Origin: Sulfuricella sp.
Lineage (GTDB): Bacteria; Pseudomonadota; Gammaproteobacteria; Burkholderiales; Sulfuricellaceae
Direction of reading: 5' to 3'
Length of the DNA: 64,000 bases
NCBI GenBank assembly: GCA_023266195.1
Contig: JAHFRP010000010.1
Location: 62,001-126,000 of the forward strand
A model generated the notes under the pieces. That model was not told where the DNA came from and searched no databases. It worked only from the letters and a program-made list of their open reading frames with translations. Within the stretch, counting starts at the first letter, position 1; the number at the start of each line of letters is the position of its first letter. This document shows, piece after piece, positions 18,121 to 27,558 of this stretch. The translations under genes and the position numbers were made by a program.

Positions 18121-18477
18121 ATGTTGGAAAATTATTTTCCGATTTTGTTGTTTGTCCTGGTCGGCCTGGCTGTCGGCGTCATTCCCGTGGCGCTCGGCGG
18201 CATCCTTGCTCCCCATCGGCCCGACAGCGCGAAGAATTCTCCCTACGAATGCGGCTTCGAGGCCTTCGAAGACGCGCGCATGAAGTTCGACGTGCGCTAT
18301 TACCTGGTTGCCATCCTGTTTATCCTGTTCGACCTCGAAATCGCCTTCCTTTTCCCCTGGGCTGTGGTGTTGCAGGAAATCGGCCTGTTCGGTTTCGTCG
18401 CCATGGTGATTTTCCTCTCCATCCTGGTCGTCGGCTTCGTTTACGAATGGAAGAAGGGGGCGCTGGAATGGGAATAG
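18121..18477 (+). CDS. nuoA: NADH-quinone oxidoreductase subunit A
   Basis: 118 residues and three TM segments, with the conserved loop [20 protein letters not shown] between the first and second. Membrane-arm subunit of complex I near the quinone chamber. First gene of nuoABCDEFGHIJKLMN; a 220-bp gap from tRNA-Leu should hold the operon promoter. Confidence 0.97.
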   Translation: MLENYFPILLFVLVGLAVGVIPVALGGILAPHRPDSAKNSPYECGFEAFEDARMKFDVRYYLVAILFILFDLEIAFLFPWAVVLQEIGLFGFVAMVIFLSILVVGFVYEWKKGALEWE

Positions 18478-18508
18478 CCGGCATCGTTCTTTTCGATAAG
18501 GGTGTGCG

Positions 18509-18985
18509 ATGAGCATCGAAGGCGTACTGGAGAAGGGCTTCGTCACCACCACCCTCGACACGGTTTTCAACTGGGCCAGCACCGGTTCGATGTGGCCGAT
18601 GACCTTCGGCCTCGCCTGCTGCGCGGTGGAAATGATGCAGGCCGGCGCTTCGCGCTATGACCTCGACCGCTTCGGCATCGTGTTTCGCCCCAGCCCGCGC
18701 CAGTCCGACGTGATGATTGTGGCTGGCACGCTGACCAACAAGATGGCGCCCGCCCTGCGCAAGGTTTACGACCAGATGGCCGAGCCGCGCTGGGTGGTGT
18801 CGATGGGTTCCTGCGCCAACGGCGGCGGCTATTACCACTATTCCTATTCTGTGGTGCGCGGCTGCGACCGCATCGTGCCGGTGGACGTCTACGTACCGGG
18901 CTGCCCACCCACGGCGGAGGCGCTGCTCTACGGCTTGATCCAGCTGCAGAACAAGATCAAGCGCACCCATACCATTGCCCGCTGA
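18509..18985 (+). CDS. nuoB: NADH-quinone oxidoreductase subunit B
   Basis: 158 residues. It carries the terminal [4Fe-4S] cluster N2 that reduces quinone; ligands are in [16 protein letters not shown] and GCPPTAEAL. Peripheral-arm subunit docked on NuoH and NuoD. Confidence 0.97.
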   Translation: MSIEGVLEKGFVTTTLDTVFNWASTGSMWPMTFGLACCAVEMMQAGASRYDLDRFGIVFRPSPRQSDVMIVAGTLTNKMAPALRKVYDQMAEPRWVVSMGSCANGGGYYHYSYSVVRGCDRIVPVDVYVPGCPPTAEALLYGLIQLQNKIKRTHTIAR

Positions 18986-18991
18986 GCGCCC

Positions 18992-19579
18992 ATGAAACTG
19001 GATATCCTCAAACAGAATCTTGAAACCGTGCTGGGCGACAAGCTGGCCGGAATTTCCCAGCGGCTCAACGAAATCACCATCGAAATCCGGCCGGCGCAGT
19101 GGCTGGAAGCGGCGCAGACCCTGCGCGACCACCCCGACCTGCGCTTCGAGCAGCTGACCGACCTGTGCGGCATGGACTACAGCGCCTACGGCGACGGCCG
19201 CTGGCAGGGCGCGCGATTCTGCGTGGTCACGCATTTGCTGTCGGTGAGCAACAACTGCCGCGTGCGCGTCAAGGTGTTCGCCGCGGACGACGATTTTCCG
19301 CAGGTGGATTCGGCGATCGACATCTGGCCGGCCGCCAACTGGTTCGAGCGCGAGGCGTTCGATCTGTACGGCATCATTTTCACCGGCCATCCCGACCTGC
19401 GCCGCCTGCTGACCGATTACGGCTTCATCGGCTATCCCTTCCGCAAGGATTTCCCGCTGTCGGGCAACGTCGAGATGCGCTACGACCCGGAACAGCGGCG
19501 CGTGATCTACCAGCCGGTGAGCATCGAGCCGCGCGAGCTGACGCCGCGCATCGTGCGCGAGGAGAACTACGGTGGCTGA
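18992..19579 (+). CDS. nuoC: NADH-quinone oxidoreductase subunit C
   Basis: 195 residues, a separate 30-kDa subunit and not the NuoCD fusion of enterobacteria. The family signature is [20 protein letters not shown] followed by [14 protein letters not shown]. Starts 6 nt after nuoB and overlaps the nuoD start by 8 nt. Confidence 0.96.
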   Translation: MKLDILKQNLETVLGDKLAGISQRLNEITIEIRPAQWLEAAQTLRDHPDLRFEQLTDLCGMDYSAYGDGRWQGARFCVVTHLLSVSNNCRVRVKVFAADDDFPQVDSAIDIWPAANWFEREAFDLYGIIFTGHPDLRRLLTDYGFIGYPFRKDFPLSGNVEMRYDPEQRRVIYQPVSIEPRELTPRIVREENYGG

Positions 19580-20831
19580 CATCCGCAACTACACCCTGAA
19601 TTTCGGCCCGCAGCACCCCGCCGCGCACGGCGTGCTGCGCATGGTGCTGGAGCTGGACGGCGAGGTGGTGCAGCGCGCCGACCCGCATATCGGCCTGCTC
19701 CACCGCGGCACCGAGAAGCTCGCCGAGTACAAGACCTTCCTCCAGGCGGTGCCGTACATGGACCGTCTCGACTACGTCTCGATGATGTCCAACGAGCACG
19801 CCTACGTGATGGCGATCGAGAAGCTGCTCGGCCTCGAAGTGCCGATCCGCGCCCAGTACATCCGCGTCCTGTTCGACGAGATCACCCGCGTCCTCAACCA
19901 CTTGTTGTGGCTGGGCGCGCACGGGCTGGACATCGGTGCGATGACGATGTTCCTCTACACCTTCCGCGAGCGCGAAGACCTGATGGACTGCTACGAGGCG
20001 GTATCGGGAGCGCGCCTGCACGCGGCCTATTACCGCCCCGGCGGCGTGTACCGCGACCTGCCGGATACCATGCCGCAGTATGAAGCGGCCAAGATGAAGG
20101 TGCACAGCGCCCAGGCCGTGGCCGACATGAATTCCAACCGGCAGGGTTCGATGCTGGATTTCATCGAGGATTTTGTGCGCCGTTTCCCGGCCTGCGTCGA
20201 CGAATACGAAACGCTGCTCACCGACAACCGCATCTGGAAGCAGCGCACCGTCGGCATCGGCGTGGTGACGCCGGAACGCGCCCTGGCGCTGGGCCTGACC
20301 GGCCCGATGCTGCGCGGCTCGGGCGTGGCCTGGGACTTGCGCAAGAAACAGCCCTACGAAGTGTACGACCGGCTCGATTTCGACATCCCGGTCGGCGTCG
20401 AGGGCGACTGCTACGACCGCTATCTGGTGCGGATGGAGGAAATGCGCCAGTCCAACCGCATCATCCAGCAGTGCGTGGACTGGCTGCGCAAGAATCCCGG
20501 CCCGGTGATCACCGACAACCACAAGGTGGCGCCGCCTTCCCGCGTCGAGATGAAGCAGAACATGGAAGAGCTGATTCACCACTTCAAGCTGTTTACCGAG
20601 GGCATGCACGTGCCGGAGGGGGAATGCTACGCGGCGGTGGAGCATCCCAAGGGCGAGTTCGGCATCTACCTGGTGTCCGACGGCGCCAACAAGCCGTACC
20701 GCCTCAAGATCCGCGCGCCCGGCTTCACCCACATGGCCGCCATGGACGAGCTCGCCCGCGGCCACATGATCGCCGACGTGGTGGCGCTGATGGGCACGTT
20801 CGATATCGTATTCGGAGAAATTGACCGCTAA
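19572..20831 (+). CDS. nuoD: NADH-quinone oxidoreductase subunit D
   Basis: 419 residues from GTG 19572. A 49-kDa subunit related to NiFe hydrogenase large subunits; it forms the quinone site with NuoB. Seen: [27 protein letters not shown] and [20 protein letters not shown]. The stop overlaps the nuoE ATG by one base (TAATG). Confidence 0.97.
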   Translation: MADIRNYTLNFGPQHPAAHGVLRMVLELDGEVVQRADPHIGLLHRGTEKLAEYKTFLQAVPYMDRLDYVSMMSNEHAYVMAIEKLLGLEVPIRAQYIRVLFDEITRVLNHLLWLGAHGLDIGAMTMFLYTFREREDLMDCYEAVSGARLHAAYYRPGGVYRDLPDTMPQYEAAKMKVHSAQAVADMNSNRQGSMLDFIEDFVRRFPACVDEYETLLTDNRIWKQRTVGIGVVTPERALALGLTGPMLRGSGVAWDLRKKQPYEVYDRLDFDIPVGVEGDCYDRYLVRMEEMRQSNRIIQQCVDWLRKNPGPVITDNHKVAPPSRVEMKQNMEELIHHFKLFTEGMHVPEGECYAAVEHPKGEFGIYLVSDGANKPYRLKIRAPGFTHMAAMDELARGHMIADVVALMGTFDIVFGEIDR

Positions 20832-21304
20832 TGTTATCGCCTGAATCGCTCAAGAAAATCGACCGCGAAATCGCCAAGTACCCCGCCGGGCAACAGCAAT
20901 CGGCGGTGATGTCGGCGTTGCGCATCGCCCAGGACGAGAAGGGGTGGCTGGCGCCGGAAACCATCGAATTCATCGCCGGCTACCTGGGCATGCCGGCGAT
21001 CGCCGCGCACGAAGTGGCGACCTTCTACAACATGTACGACCTGCAACCGGTCGGCAAGTACAAGATCACGGTCTGCACCAACCTGCCCTGCACCCTGATG
21101 GGCGCCGAGTCGGCGGTGGACTATCTGCACCGCAAGCTCGGCATCGGCCTCGGCGAGACCACGCCGGACGGCAAGTTCACCCTCAAGGAAGGCGAGTGCA
21201 TGGGCGCCTGCGGCGACGGTCCGCTGGCCCTGGTCAACAACAAGAAAATTTGCGCCAGGCTCACGCCCGAGGCAATCGACGCAATCCTGGCGGAGATGGA
21301 GTAA
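20831..21304 (+). CDS. nuoE: NADH-quinone oxidoreductase subunit E
   Basis: 157 residues, thioredoxin-like 24-kDa subunit with a [2Fe-2S] cluster. Ligands are in CTNLPC (C…C spacing 5) and [11 protein letters not shown]. Forms the NADH dehydrogenase tip with NuoF and NuoG. Confidence 0.96.
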   Translation: MLSPESLKKIDREIAKYPAGQQQSAVMSALRIAQDEKGWLAPETIEFIAGYLGMPAIAAHEVATFYNMYDLQPVGKYKITVCTNLPCTLMGAESAVDYLHRKLGIGLGETTPDGKFTLKEGECMGACGDGPLALVNNKKICARLTPEAIDAILAEME

Positions 21305-21306
21305 TC

Positions 21307-22572
21307 ATGGCGAACGAAGTCATATTCCATTCCATCCACCAGCCCGAATCCTGGAAGCTGGCGAATTATCTCGCCGTCGGCGGCTACGATGCGCTGAAGA
21401 AAGTGTTGGCCGAAAAAATGACGCCCGAGGCGATCATCGAGCAGGTCAAGCTTTCCGCCCTGCGCGGCCGCGGCGGCGCGGGCTTCCCCACCGGCCTGAA
21501 GTGGAGCTTCATGCCGAAGAACTACCCCGGCGACAAGTACCTGGTGTGCAACAGCGACGAGGGCGAGCCGGGCACCTTCAAGGATCGCGACATCATCCGC
21601 TTCAACCCGCATCAGCTGATCGAGGGCATGATCATCGGCGGCTACACGCTCGGGGCGAAGGCGGGCTACAACTACATCCACGGCGAAATCTGGGAAGCCT
21701 ACGAGCGCTTCGAGGAAGCGCTGGACGAGGCGCGCGCCGCCGGCCTGCTCGGCAAGAACATCCTCGGCTCGGGCTGGGATTTCGACATCCACGCCCATCA
21801 CGGCTACGGCGCCTACGTCTGCGGCGAGGAAACCGCGCTGCTCGAATCGATCGAAGGCAAGAAAGGCCAGCCGCGCTTCAAGCCGCCGTTCCCGGCGAGC
21901 TTCGGCCTGTACGGCAAGCCGACCACGATCAACAACACCGAGACGCTGGCTTCGATTCCCTACATCGTCAAGCACGGCGGCCAGAAATTTCTCGAACTGG
22001 GCAAGCCCAACAACGGCGGCACCAAAATCTTTTCGGTCTCCGGCCACGTCGAAAAGCCGGGCAATTTCGAGATCGCCATGGGCACGCCGTTCTCCGAACT
22101 GCTGGCGATGGCGGGCGGGGTGAAGGGCGGCAGGAAGCTCAAGGCGGTGATCCCCGGCGGCTCTTCGGTGCCGGTGGTGCCGGCCGAGATCATGATGGAC
22201 CTCACCATGGACTATGACTCCATCGCCAAGGCCGGCTCCTACCTGGGCGCGGGTTCGGTGATCGTGATGGACGACACGGTATGCATGGTGCGCGCACTGG
22301 AGCGGCTGTCGTACTTCTACTTCGAGGAATCCTGCGGCCAGTGCACGCCCTGCCGCGAGGGCACCGGCTGGCTGTACCGCGTCATCCATCGCATCGAGCA
22401 CGGCCAGGGCCGTCCGGAAGACATGGACCTGCTCGAGTCCGTCGCCGGCAACATCATGGGACGCACCATCTGCGCGCTGGGCGATGCCGCGGCGATGCCG
22501 GTGCAGGGCATGCTCAAGCATTTCCGCCACGAATTCGAGCATCACATTCAGCACAAGAAGTGCATGGTTTAA
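21307..22572 (+). CDS. nuoF: NADH-quinone oxidoreductase subunit F
   Basis: 421 residues. NADH- and FMN-binding subunit: glycine-rich [42 protein letters not shown], and the [4Fe-4S] site [12 protein letters not shown]. It oxidises NADH and passes electrons to NuoE/NuoG. Starts 2 nt after the nuoE stop. Confidence 0.97.
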   Translation: MANEVIFHSIHQPESWKLANYLAVGGYDALKKVLAEKMTPEAIIEQVKLSALRGRGGAGFPTGLKWSFMPKNYPGDKYLVCNSDEGEPGTFKDRDIIRFNPHQLIEGMIIGGYTLGAKAGYNYIHGEIWEAYERFEEALDEARAAGLLGKNILGSGWDFDIHAHHGYGAYVCGEETALLESIEGKKGQPRFKPPFPASFGLYGKPTTINNTETLASIPYIVKHGGQKFLELGKPNNGGTKIFSVSGHVEKPGNFEIAMGTPFSELLAMAGGVKGGRKLKAVIPGGSSVPVVPAEIMMDLTMDYDSIAKAGSYLGAGSVIVMDDTVCMVRALERLSYFYFEESCGQCTPCREGTGWLYRVIHRIEHGQGRPEDMDLLESVAGNIMGRTICALGDAAAMPVQGMLKHFRHEFEHHIQHKKCMV

Positions 22573-22577
22573 ATGAC

Positions 22578-24869
22578 ATGCTAAACATCGAAATAGACGG
22601 TAAACCGTTCACCGCCGAGCAGGGCAGCACCATCATGGACGTGGCCGAGGCGGCGGGCATCTATATCCCGCGCTTCTGCTACCACAAGAAGCTGTCCGTC
22701 GCCGCCAACTGCCGCATGTGCCTGGTGCAGGTGGAAAAGGCGCCGAAGCCGATGCCCGCCTGCGCCACCCCGGTGATCGAAGGCATGAAGGTGATGACGC
22801 GCTCCGAAGCCGCGATCAAGGCGCAGAAGGCGGTGATGGAGTTTCTCCTGATCAATCACCCGCTCGACTGCCCGATCTGCGACCAGGGCGGCGAGTGCGA
22901 GCTGCAGGATCTGGCGGTGGGCTACGGCACCGGCGCCTCGCGCTACGCCGAAGAGAAGCGCGTGGTGCTGAACAAGTACATCGGCCCGCTGATCAACACC
23001 GACATGACGCGCTGCATCCACTGCACCCGCTGCGTGCGTTTCGGCCAGGAAATCGCCGGCATCATGGAAATGGGCCAGATCGGCCGCGGCGAGCATTCCG
23101 AGATCACTACCTTCGTCGAGCGTTCGATCAATTCCGAACTGTCCGGCAACGCCATCGACCTGTGCCCGGTCGGCGCGCTGACCAGCAAGCCGTTCCGCTA
23201 CAGCGCGCGGGCCTGGGAACTGACCTCGCGTCCTTCCGTCAGTCCGCACGACGGGCTGGGCAGCAACATCACGGTGCAGACCAGGAACAGCCGCGTGTTC
23301 CGCGTGCTGCCGCGCGACAACGAAGAAATCAACGAGTGCTGGCTGTCGGACAAGGACCGCTTCGCCTATGAAGGGCTGAATTCGGCCGACCGCCTGCAAC
23401 ACCCGATGATCAAGCGCGACGGCGAGTGGCAGGAATGCGACTGGAGTCAGGCGCTGGAATTCGTCGCCTCCGGGCTCAAGCGCGCCCGCGACGAGCAGGG
23501 CGAGGAGCAGATCGGCGCGCTGGCCACGCCGCACGCGACGGTGGAAGAGCTTTATCTGCTGCAGAAGCTGGTGCGCGGCATCGGCAGCGGCAACGTGGAT
23601 TCACGTCTGCGCCAGTCCGACTTCCGCGCCGACGCCGCCATGCAGGGCGCGCCCTGGCTGGGCATGAGCGTCGCCGAGCTGGACCGGCTCGACCGCGTTC
23701 TGATCGTCGGCAGCACCCTGCGCGCCGACCATCCGCTGCTGGCGCACCGCCTGCGCCAAGCGGTCAAGCGCGGCGGAGCACTCAGCCTGATCAATCCGGT
23801 GGACGACGACCTGCTGTGCGCGGTCGCCCACAAGGCGATTGTTGCGCCCGGCGCGATGGTCGAGGCGCTCGACCAGGTGCGGCGCGCGCTGGCGGGAGAA
23901 TCCGCCGACGCCTTGGGGCAGGCCATCGCGACGAGCCTCAAGGGCGGCGAGCGCACGGCCGTGTTCCTCGGCAACCTGACGCAGCACCATCCGCGCTATG
24001 CCGAACTGCACGCACTGGCACAGCAGATCGCCGAACTGGCCGGCGCCAAATTCGGTTTCCTCGGCGAAGCGGCGAACAGCGTCGGCGCTTGGCTCGCCGG
24101 CGCGGTGCCCGCTGAAGGCGGCATGAATGCCGCGCAAATGCTGGATCAGCCGCGCAAGGCCTACGTCCTCCTGGGCGTCGAGGCGGAGCTGGATGCCTAT
24201 AACCCCGCCCAGGCGCTGGCCGCTTTGCGCTCGGCCGACCTGGTCGTCGCCCTGAGCGCTTACAAACACAAGGCGCTGGATTACGCCCACGTGCTGCTGC
24301 CGATTGCGCCGTTCACGGAAACTTCCGGCACTTTCGTCAACACCGAAGGCCGCGCGCAAAGCTTCAACGCGGTGGCGAAGCCCCTGGGCGAAACCCGGCC
24401 GGCATGGAAGGTGCTGCGCGTGCTGGGCAACCTGATGGATCTGGCCGGCTTCGACTACGACAGCGCCGAGCAGGTGCGCGCCGAGGCGCTGGCCGGCGAT
24501 ATCGCCGTCAGGCTCGACAACCGGCTGAAAGCATTCAGCTCCAACGCCCCGGCCGAGGTGGCCGGCGGCCTGCAACGCATCGGCGAAGTGCCGTCCTACC
24601 AGGCCGACGCCATTGTGCGCCGCGCTGCGGCGTTGCAGCACACCGCGGCGGCGGGCGCGTCCGCCGCCTGGATGAGCGGCGCGACGCTGGATCGCGCGGG
24701 CGTGGCGGAAGGCGCGGACGTCGTCGTCAGCCAGGGCGGCGGCAGCGTCACGTTGAAAGCGAAGCGCGACGACACTTTGCCGGCCGGCTGCGTGCGGGTG
24801 GCGGCCGGACATCCGGCCACCGCCGCGCTCGGCGGCATGCTGGACGAAATCACGGTGGGACGGGCATAG
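22578..24869 (+). CDS. nuoG: NADH-quinone oxidoreductase subunit G
   Basis: 763 residues. The N-terminal ferredoxin domain has a [2Fe-2S] site (YIPRFCYHKKLSVAANCRMC), then HPLDCPICDQGGECELQD and CIHCTRCVRF for [4Fe-4S] clusters, then a molybdopterin-oxidoreductase-like region without visible cofactor ligands. The last 100 residues are Ala-rich and poorly conserved. ATG 22578 begins MLNIEIDGK, the standard N-terminus. Confidence 0.96.
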   Translation: MLNIEIDGKPFTAEQGSTIMDVAEAAGIYIPRFCYHKKLSVAANCRMCLVQVEKAPKPMPACATPVIEGMKVMTRSEAAIKAQKAVMEFLLINHPLDCPICDQGGECELQDLAVGYGTGASRYAEEKRVVLNKYIGPLINTDMTRCIHCTRCVRFGQEIAGIMEMGQIGRGEHSEITTFVERSINSELSGNAIDLCPVGALTSKPFRYSARAWELTSRPSVSPHDGLGSNITVQTRNSRVFRVLPRDNEEINECWLSDKDRFAYEGLNSADRLQHPMIKRDGEWQECDWSQALEFVASGLKRARDEQGEEQIGALATPHATVEELYLLQKLVRGIGSGNVDSRLRQSDFRADAAMQGAPWLGMSVAELDRLDRVLIVGSTLRADHPLLAHRLRQAVKRGGALSLINPVDDDLLCAVAHKAIVAPGAMVEALDQVRRALAGESADALGQAIATSLKGGERTAVFLGNLTQHHPRYAELHALAQQIAELAGAKFGFLGEAANSVGAWLAGAVPAEGGMNAAQMLDQPRKAYVLLGVEAELDAYNPAQALAALRSADLVVALSAYKHKALDYAHVLLPIAPFTETSGTFVNTEGRAQSFNAVAKPLGETRPAWKVLRVLGNLMDLAGFDYDSAEQVRAEALAGDIAVRLDNRLKAFSSNAPAEVAGGLQRIGEVPSYQADAIVRRAAALQHTAAAGASAAWMSGATLDRAGVAEGADVVVSQGGGSVTLKAKRDDTLPAGCVRVAAGHPATAALGGMLDEITVGRA

Positions 24870-24872
24870 GCC

Positions 24873-25910
24873 ATGACTGACGCACTCACGTATCTACAAG
24901 GACTGTTCGGCGCGGCCTGGCCGCTGGTGTGGAGCATGGCCAAGATCGTCGCCATCGTCGCGCCGCTGATGCTGGGGGTGGCCTACCTCACCTACGCTGA
25001 GCGCAAGATCATCGGCTACATGCAGGTGCGCATCGGCCCCAACCGCGTCGGCCCCAAGGGCTGGCTGCAGCCGATCGCCGACGCGCTCAAGCTGCTGATG
25101 AAGGAGATCGTGCTGCCGACCAGCGCCAACAAGGGTTTGTTCCTGCTCGCGCCGGTGCTGGCCATCGGCCCGGCCCTGGCGGCATGGGCGGTGATTCCGT
25201 TCTCGCCCGAACTGGTGCTGGCGAACATCGACGCGAGCCTGTTGTACATCATGGCGATCACCTCGATGGGCGTGTACGGCATCGTGCTGGCAGGCTGGGC
25301 ATCCAACTCCAAGTATGCCTTCCTCGGCGCGATGCGTGCCTCGGCGCAGATCGTCTCCTATGAAATCGCCATGGGCTTCGCCCTGGTCGGCGTGCTGATG
25401 GCGGCGCAAAGCCTGAATCTGGTCGATATCGTCAAGGGTCAGCAGGGCGGCGTGTTCAGCTGGTACTGGCTGCCGCTGTTTCCGCTCTTCGTCGTCTACC
25501 TGATCGCCGGCGTGGCGGAGACCAACCGCGCTCCGTTCGACGTGGTCGAAGGCGAATCCGAAATCGTCGGCTTCCACGTGGATTACGCCGGCATGGCCTT
25601 CGCCATCTTCTTCCTGGCGGAATACGCCAACATGATCCTGGTTTCGACCATGACCGCGCTGATGTTCCTCGGCGGCTGGAACCCGCTGTTCGATTTCGCG
25701 CCGTTCACCTGGATCCCCGGCTTCGTCTGGCTGCTGGCCAAAGTGTGCTTCATCCTGTTCCTGTTCCTCTGGTTCCGTGCCACCTTCCCGCGCTATCGCT
25801 ACGACCAGATCATGCGTCTGGGCTGGAAGGTGTTCATCCCGGTGACGCTGGTATGGATCCTCGTGGTCGGCGCGGCCATGCAGACCCCCTACGGTCACCT
25901 GTTCCATTAA
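24873..25910 (+). CDS. nuoH: NADH-quinone oxidoreductase subunit H
   Basis: 345 residues and eight or nine TM segments. Family motifs are [20 protein letters not shown] and the quinone-tunnel loop [20 protein letters not shown]. Connects the quinone site to the proton-pumping arm. Confidence 0.97.
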   Translation: MTDALTYLQGLFGAAWPLVWSMAKIVAIVAPLMLGVAYLTYAERKIIGYMQVRIGPNRVGPKGWLQPIADALKLLMKEIVLPTSANKGLFLLAPVLAIGPALAAWAVIPFSPELVLANIDASLLYIMAITSMGVYGIVLAGWASNSKYAFLGAMRASAQIVSYEIAMGFALVGVLMAAQSLNLVDIVKGQQGGVFSWYWLPLFPLFVVYLIAGVAETNRAPFDVVEGESEIVGFHVDYAGMAFAIFFLAEYANMILVSTMTALMFLGGWNPLFDFAPFTWIPGFVWLLAKVCFILFLFLWFRATFPRYRYDQIMRLGWKVFIPVTLVWILVVGAAMQTPYGHLFH

Positions 25911-25920
25911 GGGCAAGAGC

Positions 25921-26409
25921 GTGAACAAGATCAAAAGCTTCTTATCGACTTACCTGCTGGTAGAACTGCTCAAGGGCCTGGCGCTGACCGGGCGCAACCT
26001 GTTCGCCCGCAAGATCACGGTGCAGTTCCCGGAAGAGCGCACGCCGCTCAGCCCGCGCTTCCGCGGCCTGCACGCGCTGCGCCGCTATCCGAGCGGCGAG
26101 GAACGCTGCATCGCCTGCAAGCTGTGCGAGGCGGTCTGTCCGGCGCTGGCGATCACCATCGAATCCGCCCAGCGCGACGACGGCACGCGCCGCACCACGC
26201 GCTACGACATCGATCTCACCAAGTGCATTTTCTGCGGCATGTGCGAGGAAGCCTGTCCGGTGGATGCCATCGTTGAAACCCGGATTTTCGACTACCACGG
26301 CGAAAAGCGCGGCGACCTGATTTACACCAAGGAAATGCTGCTGGCCGTGGGCGACAAGAACGAAGTCCAGATCGCGAAGGACAAGGCGGCGGATGCGAAG
26401 TACCGCTAA
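25921..26409 (+). CDS. nuoI: NADH-quinone oxidoreductase subunit I
   Basis: 162 residues from GTG 25921. Two [4Fe-4S] binding motifs, [12 protein letters not shown] and [12 protein letters not shown], carry clusters N6a and N6b between NuoG and NuoB. An N-terminal amphipathic helix ([19 protein letters not shown]) lies on the membrane. Confidence 0.97.
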   Translation: MNKIKSFLSTYLLVELLKGLALTGRNLFARKITVQFPEERTPLSPRFRGLHALRRYPSGEERCIACKLCEAVCPALAITIESAQRDDGTRRTTRYDIDLTKCIFCGMCEEACPVDAIVETRIFDYHGEKRGDLIYTKEMLLAVGDKNEVQIAKDKAADAKYR

Positions 26410-26418
26410 AGCGAGATA

Positions 26419-26498
26419 ACCGCAGAGGACGCGGAGGACGCAGAGGAAAAATATTGAGGAAATGGAATTTGGGTGATTTCCTCCGCGTCCTCTGCGGT
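26419..26498. repeat. palindromic repeat inside nuo operon (nuoI-nuoJ), family C
   Basis: ACCGCAGAGGACGCGGAGGA at 26419-26438 is a perfect 20-bp inverted repeat with 26479-26498. A further GACGCAGAGGA unit follows the left arm, so the arm is itself a tandem degenerate repeat. It would form a strong hairpin in the nuo transcript, with no T-run after it. Confidence 0.85.
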
Positions 26499-26523
26499 AA
26501 AACGGTTTTTACTGGAACAACTA

Positions 26524-27123
26524 ATGAACTTTGAAATGTTGGTTTTCTACGTACTCTCGACGATCCTGCTGTTCGCCGGATTTCGTGTCGTGACTGCGCG
26601 CCATCCGGTGCAGGCCGCGCTGTTCCTGGTGCTGGCGTTCTTTACCGGGGCCGGGCTGTGGCTGCTGCTCGAAGCCGAGTTCCTGGCGATCACGCTGGTG
26701 CTGGTCTATATCGGCGCGGTAATGGTGCTGTTCCTGTTCGTGGTGATGATGCTGAACCTGAACATCGAAAAAATGCGCGCCGGATTCTGGGGTAATCTGC
26801 CGCTGGCGGCCTTCGTCGGGATCCTGATGGCGTTCGAAATGGTGCTGGTGCTGACGGTCGGCGGGCGCTCCGTGGGCGCCAGCCCGCAGCCTCACGGCCC
26901 CGGCTACAGCAATACCAAGGAACTTGGCCGCCTGATTTACACCGACTACGTTTACGCGTTCGAGATTGCCGCCGTGGTGCTGCTGGTGGCCATCGTCGCG
27001 GCGATCGCGATCACCCTGCGCCGCCGCACGGGCACCAAGCACCAGGATCCGGCCATGCAGGTGCGGGTCAAGCGCGACGACCGCGTGCGCCTCGTGTCGA
27101 TGCCGGCGGAAAAAGAACTGTAG
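26524..27123 (+). CDS. nuoJ: NADH-quinone oxidoreductase subunit J
   Basis: 199 residues, five TM segments. The VYIGAVMVLFLFVVMMLNL helix includes the family's pi-bulge region. The C-terminal 30 residues are basic and cytoplasmic. ATG 26524 is the start that fits homologues; the palindrome lies just upstream. Confidence 0.95.
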   Translation: MNFEMLVFYVLSTILLFAGFRVVTARHPVQAALFLVLAFFTGAGLWLLLEAEFLAITLVLVYIGAVMVLFLFVVMMLNLNIEKMRAGFWGNLPLAAFVGILMAFEMVLVLTVGGRSVGASPQPHGPGYSNTKELGRLIYTDYVYAFEIAAVVLLVAIVAAIAITLRRRTGTKHQDPAMQVRVKRDDRVRLVSMPAEKEL

Positions 27124-27166
27124 GGACGAATTCATTCGGCCAACCCGGTGAATGGACGGATCGGCA
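27120..27166. repeat. repeat between nuoJ and nuoK, family E copy 1
   Basis: GTAGGGACGAATTCATTCGG from 27120 matches 35578-35597 (GTAGGG.CGAATTCATTC) downstream of htpG. A mirrored GTGAATG lies within 27149-27155. It overlaps the nuoJ stop codon. Confidence 0.65.
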
Positions 27167-27187
27167 CCGGAAAAAAGGGAAAGTATC

Positions 27188-27493
27188 ATGCTGACGTTGA
27201 CCCATTATTTGATTCTAGGCGCGCTGCTGTTCGCCATCAGCGTGGTGGGGATATTCCTCAACCGCAAGAACCTGATCGTCCTCCTGATGGCGGTCGAACT
27301 GATGCTGCTGGCGGTGAACATGAATTTCGTCGCCTTCTCCCACTACCTGCACGACGCCGCCGGGCAAGTGTTCGTGTTCTTCATTCTGACCGTAGCCGCG
27401 GCTGAATCGGCCATCGGCCTGGCTATTCTGGTGGCGCTGTTCCGCAACCTGAACACTATCAACGTAACCGAGTTGGATCAATTGAAAGGGTGA
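27188..27493 (+). CDS. nuoK: NADH-quinone oxidoreductase subunit K
   Basis: 101 residues and three TM segments with the conserved membrane Glu residues in [14 protein letters not shown] and [12 protein letters not shown], part of the proton path. ATG 27188 is preferred to 27152 because the region before it is the family E repeat. Confidence 0.96.
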   Translation: MLTLTHYLILGALLFAISVVGIFLNRKNLIVLLMAVELMLLAVNMNFVAFSHYLHDAAGQVFVFFILTVAAAESAIGLAILVALFRNLNTINVTELDQLKG

Positions 27494-27551
27494 GGAGCGA
27501 AGAGTGAGGAGTGAGGAGCTGCTGGTTTTTCTCCTCACTCCCAACTCCTCC
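27490..27551. repeat. purine-rich palindromic repeat (nuoK-nuoL), family A copy 2
   Basis: Tandem GTGAGGAG-like units at 27490-27518 are mirrored by CTCCTCACTC and CAACTCCTCC at 27531-27551. Same design and sequence as the copy at 831-924. It overlaps the nuoK stop and ends 8 bp before the nuoL start. Confidence 0.75.
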
Positions 27552-27558
27552 GGACGTC